Virus record (IMG/VR): IMGVR_UViG_3300030012_003430
Location: 1 to 45,059 of that record
Length of the DNA stretch: 45,059 bases
DNA from: a virus
Strand: one strand, 5' to 3'
In this document: positions 1 through 11,108 of the stretch, one piece after another
Numbering within the stretch: position 1 is the stretch's first letter
Layout: every line of letters begins with the position of its first letter
The notes under the pieces: model-generated
Told to the model about the DNA's origin: nothing
Databases searched by the model: none
What the model saw: the letters and a program-made list of their open reading frames with translations, nothing else
Made by a program: the position numbers and the translations under genes

Positions 1-2
1 CC

Positions 3-3000
3 CTTGATCCATCTGGTGTTGGCGATCCAGCCTCCGCCGAAACTATTAAGGTATTTGATAACTCAGGAAACTTTGTATTATTTATATTCAATGCCACGAA
101 GCCCGCTGCGAGTGCAGCTAGAATAGATGCTACGAACTATCACGTTGGTTGTTTGGGTAATGCTAATGTTTTTGATGCTGCCACGGGATTATTCAATGCT
201 ATTGATTTAGCTAAGACAAACGCAGAGCTTTTAGTGTCAGCCGTAGCGCCAACATCGCCATCGGGATTAGTAACTATTGTTGCTGATAATCCTGGCGCTG
301 CAATAAATACAACCGCCGTTGGTGGCACAGGTATTGGCGTTGTAGCTACTCAAACACCTTATGCAGGTGGTGTTGATGCTGGTGTAAGAGATGGCGGCGA
401 AAGACCCGAACCACGATCTCCTGGCTCTGCTTATACGAGACCTGCTTGGACTGCTGGTATCGAGCGTCGTTATGTTGATGGCGGGAACAAAGGAACTCTA
501 GCACAGTCTCAATATCCTTTCTACAATACTTACGAAGACTTTTCTAAAGATATACGACTCGCAGCAAAGGACCACACAATCATACCAGAATATAGGGTAA
601 GTGAACATATATCTGAGTATGAACAGCAAGGTTCGTTATTCTCGGTTGTGGCTTCTTCTCTTGAAATTACAGGTGCTAATAGTACAAACTTCAACGGTAC
701 AAACCCTCTCTTTTACGAGAGATTCTCTCAAACTGATGATATTGAGTTTTTAGAAGATTTCATGCCAACAAATGAGGGAGATAGAAATTATATCTTCAAC
801 AAGTACCCAAGACATTTTGAAATAAACTCGGAAGCAATAGTCAAGCTTCTTCCATATAATGGCTTCTATCCAGTAGATAGAACACTAGATTTGGCAACAT
901 TGTTCAGTTCTTCTTATGGTCCTAATGCCATAGTGACTGGTGGAGCAGCCGCTAATAAGGCTTCTTGGAGATCTGTCCTCAGACCTTTCTACTCGCCAGG
1001 TATTATGTACAACTCAATTAAGTCTGGTCTCGCTGTTGATTACCCAATAAGAAGATCAGGTAGAAATGATACTCAGTTCGAAACAGTGTCAGTGAGTGAT
1101 CCTGATCCTTTGAAAGGTTGCCTAAGCGGTACATTGGCTGCAACCACCGAAGGGACGATCCCAGCAGGAAAGAGAAGAAATCTTTCAGATTTAGAAAGAC
1201 AAAATCCTGATGTTAATAGATTCTATTGGGGAGATAGATTGCCTTTTGAAGCTATTCTTGATCCAGCAGAAGCACTAAGATCTGGATTCGAAAGACCAAC
1301 AGTATTATCAGATATCAATAGTTTACTAGCACTTGACGCTAGTGGTTCCATCAGCATTAAGAGTTTGGATGATTCTTTGTACAAAAAGGCTGTCTCCAAC
1401 TTTTTGGCTAATGTTCCCAGGTTCTTCCTAAAGAAAAAGGAAAACAAATACGGCTCAGATGGTCATCTAACAAAGTTTGTATCTCAATTTGGTTCTCCGC
1501 CAAAATCAGGTGGAGAGACAGATAGCCCTGTCAGAACTGTAAGTGTAGAGAAGGACTCTGCATATATGATGGAAATTGGCTTACTAAAGACTGAAGACTT
1601 TAACTTTTATAGTAATCCGTATGCTTTTGGGATTCCAACAGCTACAGGGTCAACAGGATGGGGAGCGCTTACCACAGCACAAACACCATCAGGATCTAAC
1701 TGGCCTACTCATCGTGGCGAGTTCGCCCCTTATACTCCTCCGCATTATTATGGACCCTCTATTGTTAGAATCACATTTATGCCAACAGGTGACAAAACTG
1801 ACTATACACTTGAAGAGATTATAAACAATGATCGAAACGAAGTATTTGTAAGTTTCTTGAATGAGAGCGGAAGTTATTATGATGTTGACTCTGGTTCTTT
1901 TGTGGACAGGGATGGTAACACAGTAACAACAACCCACAGTCCAGATTATGGTTGGAACCGTGCTTGGCAAAACCGAATGGATATCGATGCATCAATTAAT
2001 ATCGGTAACGAGTTCCCAATCGACTCAGGCGGAAAATATAAATCAGTTGATCCTAACAAGTGGGTGATTATGCCAAAATGGGAATGTCCAACTTTAGATT
2101 TTCCAAATAGAGATAGTGCAGCAGATATCTATGAGTTCTCTTCTTCTGTTGGTCCAGGATCCTACACGCAACAAACTCAAGGAATGTGGCACCAATATGG
2201 CGTGATGCCAAATAATAACCAGGGCTCTTATCTTTATATTAAGGATGTCTCAGAAGAAGAGTACGACTATGTTGCGATAGGTACAGCCCCTGTTACTAAC
2301 ACAGAGATAGCATATAAATATGTAAGCAAGGTTCCATCGTTTGTGTCGGATGCTAATAAGGTGGTAAGATCTCTCGCTGATCTTGTTGGTTTTGATCCAG
2401 ATGAGATTATTCGAAAAGGCTTTGACCCAGGGAAAGCTAAGAGACTTGGTGAATTGGCAGAAACAGATGAAAAGTCTATTTCTGAAGCTATACTGGCTCT
2501 TCCTTTCTATATCGACAAAGAACAGAAGCCTAGACTTATAACTTTACAAGCCCCAGCAGACAAGCTCGGACCAAAGATTAAGAAGTTCAGAAAACAATTT
2601 ACTAAGTTCTCTCTTCCACCATCATTGGCAACTAAGTTATTAGGTATGGTCCCTCGTGGTTATCCAGATATTCCTGACCTTATCAATCCTTTTGGCGGCG
2701 ACGAATATGATTCAATCTTGACTGGCGAGGTTATGGGTAGAACTCCCGTTGTATATTTGATGGAGCATAAAGTAAATCTTACAAGACAAGATCTATCTGA
2801 CATATGGCAAGGTATTATGCCTGATTTGTCAAAAGGTTTCTCTACAAGCCTTGCAGCAGTAGACCATTACATGCCTGGTGATAATGTAGAGGAAGAAACA
2901 ACAAGATTCCCAGAAGTCCTCAGGCAACAGATAAACTTGGGAACTCAACGCAGCGGTCATCCACGTTATGATTTATTAGATATTGCTAAGTTTCCTGATA

Positions 3001-3443
3001 AACAAGGCCTCTTCCCTGATATTAAGTGGCTTGTGTTCAAAGTTAAAGAACGGGGTATAGGTGATTATTCTCAAATGATCGTAGAAGAAGTCGAAGGCGA
3101 AGCCGCTTTCACGTTTGATAGTGTTCGCCAATCACTCATAGGTGCAGGACTTTCAGAACAACAGGCTTCGGCATTGCTAACAAGTAGAGATGAGTTTTCT
3201 AAAAACATGTATATCTACAAGCACCGATTGTCTGACCCAACTTTCAACTGGCCTTATGATTATTGTTCCTTACTAGAGTTAGGAAAAATAAACACTAAGA
3301 TAGGTTTCCGACCTGAACTTGATAGAGAGAACTCTGAGGCAGAAAGAGTTGCCCAAGAGATAGAAGAAGCAGTTGAAGATGGATTACCTGATGGTATTGG
3401 TGCCGGAGGTTTACCAGGACTACTTCCAGATGGCGGCTTATAA
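3..3443 (+). CDS. Large virion structural protein, 5'-truncated by the window edge
   Basis: The frame is open from base 3, so the gene begins before the window; the TTG at 153 is only the first possible start inside it. About 1146 residues are visible. There is no signal peptide or membrane segment. The sequence is rich in Asn, Ser, Tyr and Pro, as in beta-rich phage surface proteins, and ends in a short acidic stretch followed by a Gly/Leu/Pro-rich tail. The central part, with short motifs such as NGFYPVDRT and SGLAVDYP, resembles large structural proteins I associate with marine tailed phages; this is recollection. It heads a run of seven structural-looking genes with 11 to 70 base gaps, so it is probably co-expressed with them. 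Whether it belongs to the tail, baseplate or capsid exterior cannot be decided here. No enzymatic motif was seen. Confidence 0.75.
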   Translation, partial: LDPSGVGDPASAETIKVFDNSGNFVLFIFNATKPAASAARIDATNYHVGCLGNANVFDAATGLFNAIDLAKTNAELLVSAVAPTSPSGLVTIVADNPGAAINTTAVGGTGIGVVATQTPYAGGVDAGVRDGGERPEPRSPGSAYTRPAWTAGIERRYVDGGNKGTLAQSQYPFYNTYEDFSKDIRLAAKDHTIIPEYRVSEHISEYEQQGSLFSVVASSLEITGANSTNFNGTNPLFYERFSQTDDIEFLEDFMPTNEGDRNYIFNKYPRHFEINSEAIVKLLPYNGFYPVDRTLDLATLFSSSYGPNAIVTGGAAANKASWRSVLRPFYSPGIMYNSIKSGLAVDYPIRRSGRNDTQFETVSVSDPDPLKGCLSGTLAATTEGTIPAGKRRNLSDLERQNPDVNRFYWGDRLPFEAILDPAEALRSGFERPTVLSDINSLLALDASGSISIKSLDDSLYKKAVSNFLANVPRFFLKKKENKYGSDGHLTKFVSQFGSPPKSGGETDSPVRTVSVEKDSAYMMEIGLLKTEDFNFYSNPYAFGIPTATGSTGWGALTTAQTPSGSNWPTHRGEFAPYTPPHYYGPSIVRITFMPTGDKTDYTLEEIINNDRNEVFVSFLNESGSYYDVDSGSFVDRDGNTVTTTHSPDYGWNRAWQNRMDIDASINIGNEFPIDSGGKYKSVDPNKWVIMPKWECPTLDFPNRDSAADIYEFSSSVGPGSYTQQTQGMWHQYGVMPNNNQGSYLYIKDVSEEEYDYVAIGTAPVTNTEIAYKYVSKVPSFVSDANKVVRSLADLVGFDPDEIIRKGFDPGKAKRLGELAETDEKSISEAILALPFYIDKEQKPRLITLQAPADKLGPKIKKFRKQFTKFSLPPSLATKLLGMVPRGYPDIPDLINPFGGDEYDSILTGEVMGRTPVVYLMEHKVNLTRQDLSDIWQGIMPDLSKGFSTSLAAVDHYMPGDNVEEETTRFPEVLRQQINLGTQRSGHPRYDLLDIAKFPDKQGLFPDIKWLVFKVKERGIGDYSQMIVEEVEGEAAFTFDSVRQSLIGAGLSEQQASALLTSRDEFSKNMYIYKHRLSDPTFNWPYDYCSLLELGKINTKIGFRPELDRENSEAERVAQEIEEAVEDGLPDGIGAGGLPGLLPDGGL

Positions 3444-3469
3444 AACCTCTGCAAGGTGATATTTAGATT

Positions 3470-4378
3470 ATGGTAAAGTTTTTCAACCAAAAAGAAGAAG
3501 TCATTAAGATTGAGCTAACACCTTATGGTAGGCAAAAGCTTTCAGAGGGAGAGTTTAATCCTTCGCATTACGCTTTTTATGATACAGGTATTTTGTATGA
3601 TGGCGCTCATGGTGGAGTGTCTGAAACACAAAATCAAATAGTTAACAGAATTAAAAATAGTACACCTCATTTAAGACCAATAACTAAATTTACCACTTTG
3701 AGGAAATCAATGATTTCTTTATCAAGTGCAAATTATAAAAACTATTATACTCAACAGGAAGAATATTGTGCAAACTATAATAGATTCCTGGGGAAAAACA
3801 GTACTTTTTCTGATTTTGCACCTTCTTGGGAGATCGTTGTTTCGGAAAACAGTGACACAAAGTTCACAGGCACATTCCAATATAGGGCTAATAATACATT
3901 GCCAGAGGCAAGTGCTACATTAGATTTGACTTATTCTTTGCATCAAGATAATGACGCAACCCTTTATACTCTTGAAGAAAATAAAAATATATCTCTTGAT
4001 ATTTTAGAGTTGAATACATTTTTTAGTGTCAACGGAAATTTTGATCTTGAGGTGTTTAAGGTAGATCAAAAGGGAAATATGCAAGCATTGGGGTTCATCA
4101 ATGATGAGTCTGCTAATGCTCAGGATCTCATAGATCAAATCGATCCTAATGTTTTATCAAATACTATAGAGGGGTCAAATCAACAAATATTAGACAATTT
4201 CCCAGTGTTGGACGATACATACGTGGAATATTATTTTGAAGTACTATTAGATCAAGAAGTACCAGGAGTACAGATGCCATCAAACTCCTCGATCTACAAG
4301 AGAAACATAGACAGAAACCCAGGGAATATATGTAAAGTTATTCAATCAAACAGAGAACATTTCCCAATAGTTCAGTGA
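3470..4378 (+). CDS. Virion structural protein, first of the LTxxGR paralogue pair
   Basis: This 302-residue protein has no signal peptide or membrane segment. The ATG at 3470 follows an AAGGTGA ribosome-binding site. Its N terminus (residues about 1-50) carries the pattern IELTPYGRQKLSEG, then a Phe/Tyr-rich segment and ILYD. The protein encoded at 11109 has the same arrangement (VLTDAGRKRLAAG, then a segment with FALGDDEIDY), so the two are probably paralogues that diverged after the first 50 residues. The remainder is a non-repetitive beta-type sequence. Its position between much larger structural genes suggests a tail or baseplate role. No specific function is recognised. Confidence 0.75.
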   Translation: MVKFFNQKEEVIKIELTPYGRQKLSEGEFNPSHYAFYDTGILYDGAHGGVSETQNQIVNRIKNSTPHLRPITKFTTLRKSMISLSSANYKNYYTQQEEYCANYNRFLGKNSTFSDFAPSWEIVVSENSDTKFTGTFQYRANNTLPEASATLDLTYSLHQDNDATLYTLEENKNISLDILELNTFFSVNGNFDLEVFKVDQKGNMQALGFINDESANAQDLIDQIDPNVLSNTIEGSNQQILDNFPVLDDTYVEYYFEVLLDQEVPGVQMPSNSSIYKRNIDRNPGNICKVIQSNREHFPIVQ

Positions 4379-4391
4379 TATAGGATAAAAA

Positions 4392-7300
4392 ATGTTATTA
4401 AGGTCAATAAAGAGTTTAGATTTTGGTTCGATCACTTTAGAGGTGTCTAGATCCAAAGAAGAAAATGCAAATGTCCAAAGGTTAGGCATAGTAAATGCTT
4501 CCTTTGTTCAGGCTACATCTGATATTGAAAACATGGACAAGGAACTCGAAGACCTAAGAGTAAGAATTGTTGCTTCTTATAGTAAAAAATCCTGTCAACT
4601 TATTGACTATGTTACACAGAGAACTAATGAATATCTTATAAATGAAAAAGAAAACAGTCAATTCAAGAGAGAAATACCAGCAAATAAATATGTGAAATCG
4701 CTAAGAAATGATTTAGGGAACGAATCATATGTCCTTAGCGAAGCTCAACCTTTTTCACCATATTCTGTAGAAAGATCGATTGTTCCACAAAAGTTTGTGA
4801 ATAGTTTTTCTTCTTTAGATGTGCTGGATGGTACAATATACTACGATATTCCTTTGACCAATACATTGAAAAACTCAGATGGTGAGTTAGTAGTGAGAAG
4901 ATCAGTCACTAGCACTGATCCAGCACGGATTGTCGGATATCCAGAATCTCAACTGGCTAATCAAGAGTGGAGCGAGATCCTTATTCGACTTTCTTCTAGA
5001 GTAAGTTCTCAGAATCTACAAAGAGTATATCTAGAGCCTGTTGTATTTGATTTTACTGGCTTAACTGAAGGTGACCTTGAACAACTAACTTTTTATATGT
5101 TTGTGTATGATTCAAATTTTGCAGATCCAGGGCAACAGTTTAATCTGTCTCAAATATCTCTTGTTACTGGTATGAGTTTTTCAAGGACCGCCAATGTTAT
5201 TGGCGAGAGAACTTTTTGGTCTAGAATGGCTCCAGAGAATCCGTTCCCTACGATAGGTAAACTTTTACCTGATGGTGAATATCAAGACACAAGAGTTCTT
5301 CAAGCTCCTGAAGCAGAACTATTTCAAAGAATAGATATTAATCCTCAAAACGTTATGATCGAACGTGTTAATAGTATGTTTGATAGGGTCTACGGAAGAC
5401 TCTCTAAATCAATACTTGACAGTAAACCAGAAATGAATAAGGTTGTCAAAAGAGACAACTTCTTTAGTGACTTGTGGGTAACAAAAGATAGTGATGAGAA
5501 TAACAGATTTATGTTTGCATTTGATCTTGAGTCAAGCCTAATAGCAAACAGTTATTTTCCATTCTTATACCGCAGCCCTAATATATCAGATCAAATAATA
5601 AATAAGAAAGGTCTAATGGATAATCCAAATTCTGATCCTTCAAGAGTCCTAATGATGAATGTCAAGAGAAGGCTTGTAGATAGCGATGCCAGGATGCCTA
5701 TTAATGACCTGGGAACTTCTGGAGGCAAAAAGCCACTAGGTCCAAGTTATACTTTCCCAGAGAAGGTTATTGGGGAGGCAACCCCGGTAAGTATTTATCT
5801 TAACCCTGATAATACTCGAAGCGTAGAAAACAAAACAATATTCTATGAGGGCAAGGATTCTATAAAGACGGGCTCAGAGGATAATCCTGGAAAATATGAG
5901 ACACTGAACACAGATGTTGTTTATGGTGCTGAGTACGTTGTATACGATGCGGCTCCTATTTTTATGAGAAATATGATAAAATTTCTTACAGATAAAAAAT
6001 CATTAGTAACACAAGTGTTTGATAATATTGTTAACTCTGTCCCCTCAAACGCAGGGTACCAAGGTGGAGTTGTAAATGATGGTAGAGATTTATATAATCC
6101 TGCAACTCTCGCTCTAAATGTTCCACTTTCTAATATAAAGGGAATCCTCGATGGAAGAGTTCAGATATATGAAACAGTTCTCTTAGATGCACTGTCAGAA
6201 TATCAACAAGTCTTAGACGATCTGGTCCCATTTGAATTTGAGGCGGGTCGGATAAATATTAGAGCTTTTTATGAAAACGAGTTCCAAAAGAATGGCGGCT
6301 TGATTGATCCTCTAGTTATAAAAGATATAGAAAAGCTAATGGACATCGGCATCCAGATGATATATCGTAAGTTAACTGAAATATTCCCAAATGATCCTAT
6401 GGGGCGAGGTCTAGATATTAGCCAGACTTCAAACTTAGAAAGAAGGGGTTTTTGCCAAAGAAAACTGCCGCTAGTTCGAGGAGAGCATTATTTCGATCCA
6501 GCGAAAACTGAGGGTGAGAGTTTCGGTCTTGGTTATGATTTTATATTCCAAAGAGAGCCTGATGGTGGACTTTTGAATGGTTTATCGAGAATATCTACAG
6601 ATGGGTATATAAACAGATTGAACTCTGAATTCAGAAAATACTTTCTATCAAACAGTATTCCTTCAGAGCAAGTAATCCCAATGGATAGTTTTATACCCTC
6701 TTCATATTCTTACTTCGCACCCAGAGTTATCAGAACTCCTGGGAGAGAAGACTTTAATCAAATCAGTACTGATGGCATTAGACCTATCATCAGATATAAT
6801 CTAAACAAATATGGTCAAATATTTTCGGATATAATAAACCTAAAGTATTTTGCCGAGAATCGCCAAACAAACCCATCAGTTGTTGGTATCAATCAATCAC
6901 AAACTGAAAACAACGAACTTTATGATTCTGTTATGAAAGCTTTAGAGGAACAGTATGGTGTTGAGATAGATTTTAATATAAAGCCGCAATATAATCCACC
7001 AACAATAATCACTGGTGATACACCGCCTACTGTCGGCGAAGATTTTTCAAGATCATCAATTTTTATTTTTAGGAACGGACCTTTGGCTATACCGTCAATT
7101 ATCGGCGGCGAGAATAACACAGATCCTAGTATTTTAACTTTTATTGATAGTGTTGATGATACTTTGTCACAAACAGATCCGAATAGATCAAAGGGATCTT
7201 TCGATAAAGAAAATACTACAAGACTACAAGAAGAGAGACCAATTAAACTTCCGTTTGCTATTTTGGGAGAGTTGACTATAGATAAAGTTCTTGATTTCTC

Positions 7301-8123
7301 AACAGACTATGAGGATAAAGAATTCAATTCTTTGAGACAATTTGTTAATATAACAAACCTTACAGAAGACACCCTACAAAATAAAATAAAAAATACTTTC
7401 CTAAGTAATTTACCTAATCAAATAAAGAGTGCCATAATAATATCAACAACAGAGAATAGTTTGGATTTTGGTTCTGGGGTTGTGTCCTATGATGCTACTC
7501 GTCCTGTCCTAAAGGATCAGGATGCTGGAGAAGATGATCATTTGATTAGTTTTTCTGATAATAATGCGGCTGAGCCACCTTACCTTAAAACATATGACCC
7601 AATGAAGATATATGCTAAGTTTATGGCTTTTTGGATGAACTACAAAAACATAGCCGTTGTAGAATATCTTGATAGTTTTGGAAATTTATCTGACAATCCC
7701 GATTTTTACACTGAAACATTTGAACTTGGTCAGATAGATGAATCCATTGTTGATAGAACTAAACTCCCCAGGTGGAGAAGAATAACCCCTGGAGCAATCG
7801 ATGACGCCACTCAAAAATTTCAAAAGAACCTTCTTTGTCGTGTTAGGATGATGTCACCTACGGATTATAGAAAAATCCTTGGCGATTATAAAGATCAAGA
7901 CCTTGACTTATTGAGTAAATATTTTGAACAAAAACAAGAAATAGAGATACCATTGTACAACAAATATTTCTTGCTTGGGCTCGAAGAAGAGGAAGAGGAC
8001 CAACCAGAAGAAACCCCCGAAAAATACCCAGAGGGTCTTTTTGATGAGCCCGAGGTAACAGAGGAATCCGCTCAGTCCGCCGCTATGATTACTATGGTTG
8101 GAATGGGATATGGAGGAGAATAG
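4392..8123 (+). CDS. Very large virion structural protein (1243 aa), function unassigned
   Basis: The ATG at 4392 lies 13 bases after the preceding stop, and the stop codon abuts the next ATG at 8124. The first 80 residues include a predicted helical stretch (ENMDKELEDLRVRIV), followed by a long beta-rich, Asn/Asp/Ser-rich body. The last 50 residues or so are strongly acidic (LEEEEEDQPEETPEK), then a short Ala/Met/Gly tail. There is no signal peptide, transmembrane segment or enzymatic motif. Size, composition and context fit a tail or baseplate component. I do not recognise a characterised family. Confidence 0.75.
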   Translation: MLLRSIKSLDFGSITLEVSRSKEENANVQRLGIVNASFVQATSDIENMDKELEDLRVRIVASYSKKSCQLIDYVTQRTNEYLINEKENSQFKREIPANKYVKSLRNDLGNESYVLSEAQPFSPYSVERSIVPQKFVNSFSSLDVLDGTIYYDIPLTNTLKNSDGELVVRRSVTSTDPARIVGYPESQLANQEWSEILIRLSSRVSSQNLQRVYLEPVVFDFTGLTEGDLEQLTFYMFVYDSNFADPGQQFNLSQISLVTGMSFSRTANVIGERTFWSRMAPENPFPTIGKLLPDGEYQDTRVLQAPEAELFQRIDINPQNVMIERVNSMFDRVYGRLSKSILDSKPEMNKVVKRDNFFSDLWVTKDSDENNRFMFAFDLESSLIANSYFPFLYRSPNISDQIINKKGLMDNPNSDPSRVLMMNVKRRLVDSDARMPINDLGTSGGKKPLGPSYTFPEKVIGEATPVSIYLNPDNTRSVENKTIFYEGKDSIKTGSEDNPGKYETLNTDVVYGAEYVVYDAAPIFMRNMIKFLTDKKSLVTQVFDNIVNSVPSNAGYQGGVVNDGRDLYNPATLALNVPLSNIKGILDGRVQIYETVLLDALSEYQQVLDDLVPFEFEAGRINIRAFYENEFQKNGGLIDPLVIKDIEKLMDIGIQMIYRKLTEIFPNDPMGRGLDISQTSNLERRGFCQRKLPLVRGEHYFDPAKTEGESFGLGYDFIFQREPDGGLLNGLSRISTDGYINRLNSEFRKYFLSNSIPSEQVIPMDSFIPSSYSYFAPRVIRTPGREDFNQISTDGIRPIIRYNLNKYGQIFSDIINLKYFAENRQTNPSVVGINQSQTENNELYDSVMKALEEQYGVEIDFNIKPQYNPPTIITGDTPPTVGEDFSRSSIFIFRNGPLAIPSIIGGENNTDPSILTFIDSVDDTLSQTDPNRSKGSFDKENTTRLQEERPIKLPFAILGELTIDKVLDFSTDYEDKEFNSLRQFVNITNLTEDTLQNKIKNTFLSNLPNQIKSAIIISTTENSLDFGSGVVSYDATRPVLKDQDAGEDDHLISFSDNNAAEPPYLKTYDPMKIYAKFMAFWMNYKNIAVVEYLDSFGNLSDNPDFYTETFELGQIDESIVDRTKLPRWRRITPGAIDDATQKFQKNLLCRVRMMSPTDYRKILGDYKDQDLDLLSKYFEQKQEIEIPLYNKYFLLGLEEEEEDQPEETPEKYPEGLFDEPEVTEESAQSAAMITMVGMGYGGE

Positions 8124-11039
8124 ATGACATATAAGAGAAAAATACAGTTATCAACACCAATTGATTCTCAAAAATATGATCCTTTCAAGAGATATTATGT
8201 AGCCGCCGGGTTTGTCAAGCCAGTACGAGAAGACTCATCTTTGCATGCTGTCAAGACAGAAGCTGGGAGTAAAGTTTCTTGGTCACTCGGTGGTTATCAA
8301 CAAGACAACCAAGATGCAGCAAAGATTCCAACTCAGAAGCAAATGGACGACTGGGTTCTTGCTCATAAATCTGATTTACAAGATGAGGCAGAGGCTCTTG
8401 ATAATGAGTATTTGGCAATAGCTCCTGATGGTGAATCTATCATAAGTTTGCCAAAAGTATTACAGCAACTAAGAATCAATACAGTTGATAAGGTAATGAG
8501 AACCCAGGCAGATGCTGTCAAAACATTCCTCACTCCTGTCAGGCTTTACAATGAGGATGGAAACATCTCAGAGGATGCTCGTCCATTTCTAGAAACAATA
8601 GCAAGACTTTCAGATACACAGGGTCCTCTGTATGAAAGAGTGACTGCTATCTTAAATAGAGAACCAATCCCAGGTCTAGAAGATGATCTTGGGGATATCT
8701 TTGATTTCTCAACTTTGTACTTGTATGCTGGAGTTGGCACTGAAGCAGTTCAAGATAAGTTGGCTGTCTTTGAAGCAGTTAGGCAGCAGCTTGGGATGGA
8801 AAGAATAAAAAGAATACTAAGCTTTGTACCACAAGAACAAAGAACAACTTACGAACTCCTTCAGGTATTAGAAGACACTCCTTATGTGTCAAGATCTGAC
8901 ATTTACCCTTTTTTAGAACAGAATGCTGGACTGGCAAATGATGAGGGAGTATCTGAGGTTGACCCTGAGTATAACTCATTCAATGATAAATATGAACAAG
9001 CAATAAGTGCTAGCAGCGTTATTGAAACAACTCAGCCTAATATTTATCTGTATGATTTATATACTTCCGCCGATATTGATGACGAAGGTCGCCGTGTTGC
9101 TGGTTCTTGGCAAGGTGACCCTTCATTATCCAATGTTGTGCAGCTAAAATATGGAACATCTGTGACGTTAGACGGGAACATAGAACAAGGTCAAGGGGTA
9201 TTGAATGATAGAAGCCTATCAGATTATTTAGATGTTTTTTCGAAAGAACTAGAATGCAATCTTACAGATGATCAAAAAATAAAGATTGACAATCTTTTGA
9301 AAAAAGTTATCATCCCTAGTACAGACAGTCAGATGTTGGGAAAGATCAATGATAAGAAGCGATCTTTCCCAATGTATATTGGAATATCATTCTCATCAGA
9401 TGATATCGGCTCTATAGGTCAGATCATACAAAATAATAACACAAGTACGACTGTCCTTGATTATCTTACCCAAGAAAATGGGCAAACAAAGCAATACAAT
9501 GTAAAGTCTGACCTTTTTATTGGCAATGAATACTCTGATAGGTCAAATGAAAATGAATATATAGCTAGTTTATATAATCTTGGTGACAAATCCCTAAAGA
9601 TTTCTGACATAGGCTTGGCTCTTGAATATGGCACTAACGGAGAGGTCGTTCAGGGTCTTACAATCACGGAGAGTGGATTAGAGCCACTTACTGGTGTTGG
9701 ATTGTCTGATCAACAAAAAACCAACCTAGACAGAGCATCTGTCAATATAAGCTCCATCATCCAGGAGAAAGCAAAAAGTTATGCAGATTACCTATCAGAC
9801 TTGAGGACACAGAGCTATTCTGAGGTTTTGGGATATAAGATAAGCAAGTTCGATTCAGATGATCGGAAGATGCAAGAAATAATATTCGGGAATAGTTTAG
9901 AGACAAAAGAGACAACATTCGTTGACACACAGGTAAAATATAATACAAATTATAGATACGAACTCAGCGAGTTCAGAGTTGTTGTAGGGACTCAGTACGA
10001 TATGTTAGTATTTGGTCAAGAGCCATCAGAATTGAATACTTTGATTGATCAGGAAAAACCAGAGACACTAGTCCCATCATTAGTATCATATGAAATAGAA
10101 ACACTAGAAACTCCTATGGTTGAAATTGTAGAAGTTCCAATATATGGGTCATTTTATAAAATTGACGCATTTCCAGAGCTTACTTTTGGAATAACATATC
10201 CACCGGTCAAAATAATGGACTACCCTCCTGCTGCTCCTGATCTGCAAATACTTCCGCTCTTGGACAACTATAGGCAAATCAAGATCAATGTTCAGTTGAA
10301 TACTGGTGACTATACGGGTGACTTCGCACTCCCGCTAATAAATATGCCAGGAAATCAAGAGATAATACAATCTTTATTTGAGTATCAAAAACAGTTTGAG
10401 AACTTTGGACTAAAGACCGGTCATCTAGAATACAAGAACGAAGGCTTAGACGAGATACAGAAAGTGCATTTATTAAGATCAAGAGATCTTGATCTATCTG
10501 TGGCAGAATATAACGATTTGTATGCATCTTTCTTTACAGGTGAGACTGGAGAAATAAGAACTTTATCTACTGATCCTGACTCTGGTGAAGAAGTAGTAGT
10601 ATCTTATGATATATTGGATGATTTGCAGCCAAATATTTATTATTACTATTCTTGTTATGTCGAAGACATTCATGGTAATCCATCTTTACCAACTCCGATT
10701 TATCGTGTAAGATTAGTATATGAGAAAGGTTTATATATCCCAGAGATTGAGTTGTTTAACTTCAAGCCTACTTCTAACAAAGTTTCAACAAAGAAGTTTG
10801 CTAGGTTTATACAGATAGCTGCTTCCGAGATTCAGACATTCCCATTTACAGAAAGAGATGAAAACGATGTTTTGAAGGGTATTAAAAACCTAGCCTCCGA
10901 GCAAGGAAAAACAGTGTCTGATCATTCATTCATATTCCGCTTTACTTCTCGTGATACCGGTCGAAAGTTTGATTTGAAAATCAACGTGAATGAAAAAACA
11001 TTATCTGCCGAAGATGAAAATATTTTGGATTGTGAATAA
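8124..11039 (+). CDS. Large virion structural protein (971 aa) with a possible fibronectin-like segment
   Basis: The start codon directly follows the stop of the preceding gene, which implies translational coupling. The protein has no signal peptide or membrane segment. Around residues 830-870 it contains LQPNIYYYYSCYVEDIHGNPS, a Tyr-rich strand followed by an Asp/Gly/Asn turn. That is typical of fibronectin type III-like beta sandwiches in phage tail and fibre proteins, but the fold is inferred only from this pattern. The last 100 residues contain FIFRFTSRDTGRKFDL. It probably belongs to the tail or baseplate with its neighbours. Confidence 0.72.
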   Translation: MTYKRKIQLSTPIDSQKYDPFKRYYVAAGFVKPVREDSSLHAVKTEAGSKVSWSLGGYQQDNQDAAKIPTQKQMDDWVLAHKSDLQDEAEALDNEYLAIAPDGESIISLPKVLQQLRINTVDKVMRTQADAVKTFLTPVRLYNEDGNISEDARPFLETIARLSDTQGPLYERVTAILNREPIPGLEDDLGDIFDFSTLYLYAGVGTEAVQDKLAVFEAVRQQLGMERIKRILSFVPQEQRTTYELLQVLEDTPYVSRSDIYPFLEQNAGLANDEGVSEVDPEYNSFNDKYEQAISASSVIETTQPNIYLYDLYTSADIDDEGRRVAGSWQGDPSLSNVVQLKYGTSVTLDGNIEQGQGVLNDRSLSDYLDVFSKELECNLTDDQKIKIDNLLKKVIIPSTDSQMLGKINDKKRSFPMYIGISFSSDDIGSIGQIIQNNNTSTTVLDYLTQENGQTKQYNVKSDLFIGNEYSDRSNENEYIASLYNLGDKSLKISDIGLALEYGTNGEVVQGLTITESGLEPLTGVGLSDQQKTNLDRASVNISSIIQEKAKSYADYLSDLRTQSYSEVLGYKISKFDSDDRKMQEIIFGNSLETKETTFVDTQVKYNTNYRYELSEFRVVVGTQYDMLVFGQEPSELNTLIDQEKPETLVPSLVSYEIETLETPMVEIVEVPIYGSFYKIDAFPELTFGITYPPVKIMDYPPAAPDLQILPLLDNYRQIKINVQLNTGDYTGDFALPLINMPGNQEIIQSLFEYQKQFENFGLKTGHLEYKNEGLDEIQKVHLLRSRDLDLSVAEYNDLYASFFTGETGEIRTLSTDPDSGEEVVVSYDILDDLQPNIYYYYSCYVEDIHGNPSLPTPIYRVRLVYEKGLYIPEIELFNFKPTSNKVSTKKFARFIQIAASEIQTFPFTERDENDVLKGIKNLASEQGKTVSDHSFIFRFTSRDTGRKFDLKINVNEKTLSAEDENILDCE

Positions 11040-11108
11040 GAAAAACCAATTTTGATAAAAGGATACTACTTAATAAGAACTACCACAGTAGTGTAAAGAG
11101 GAAAAGTT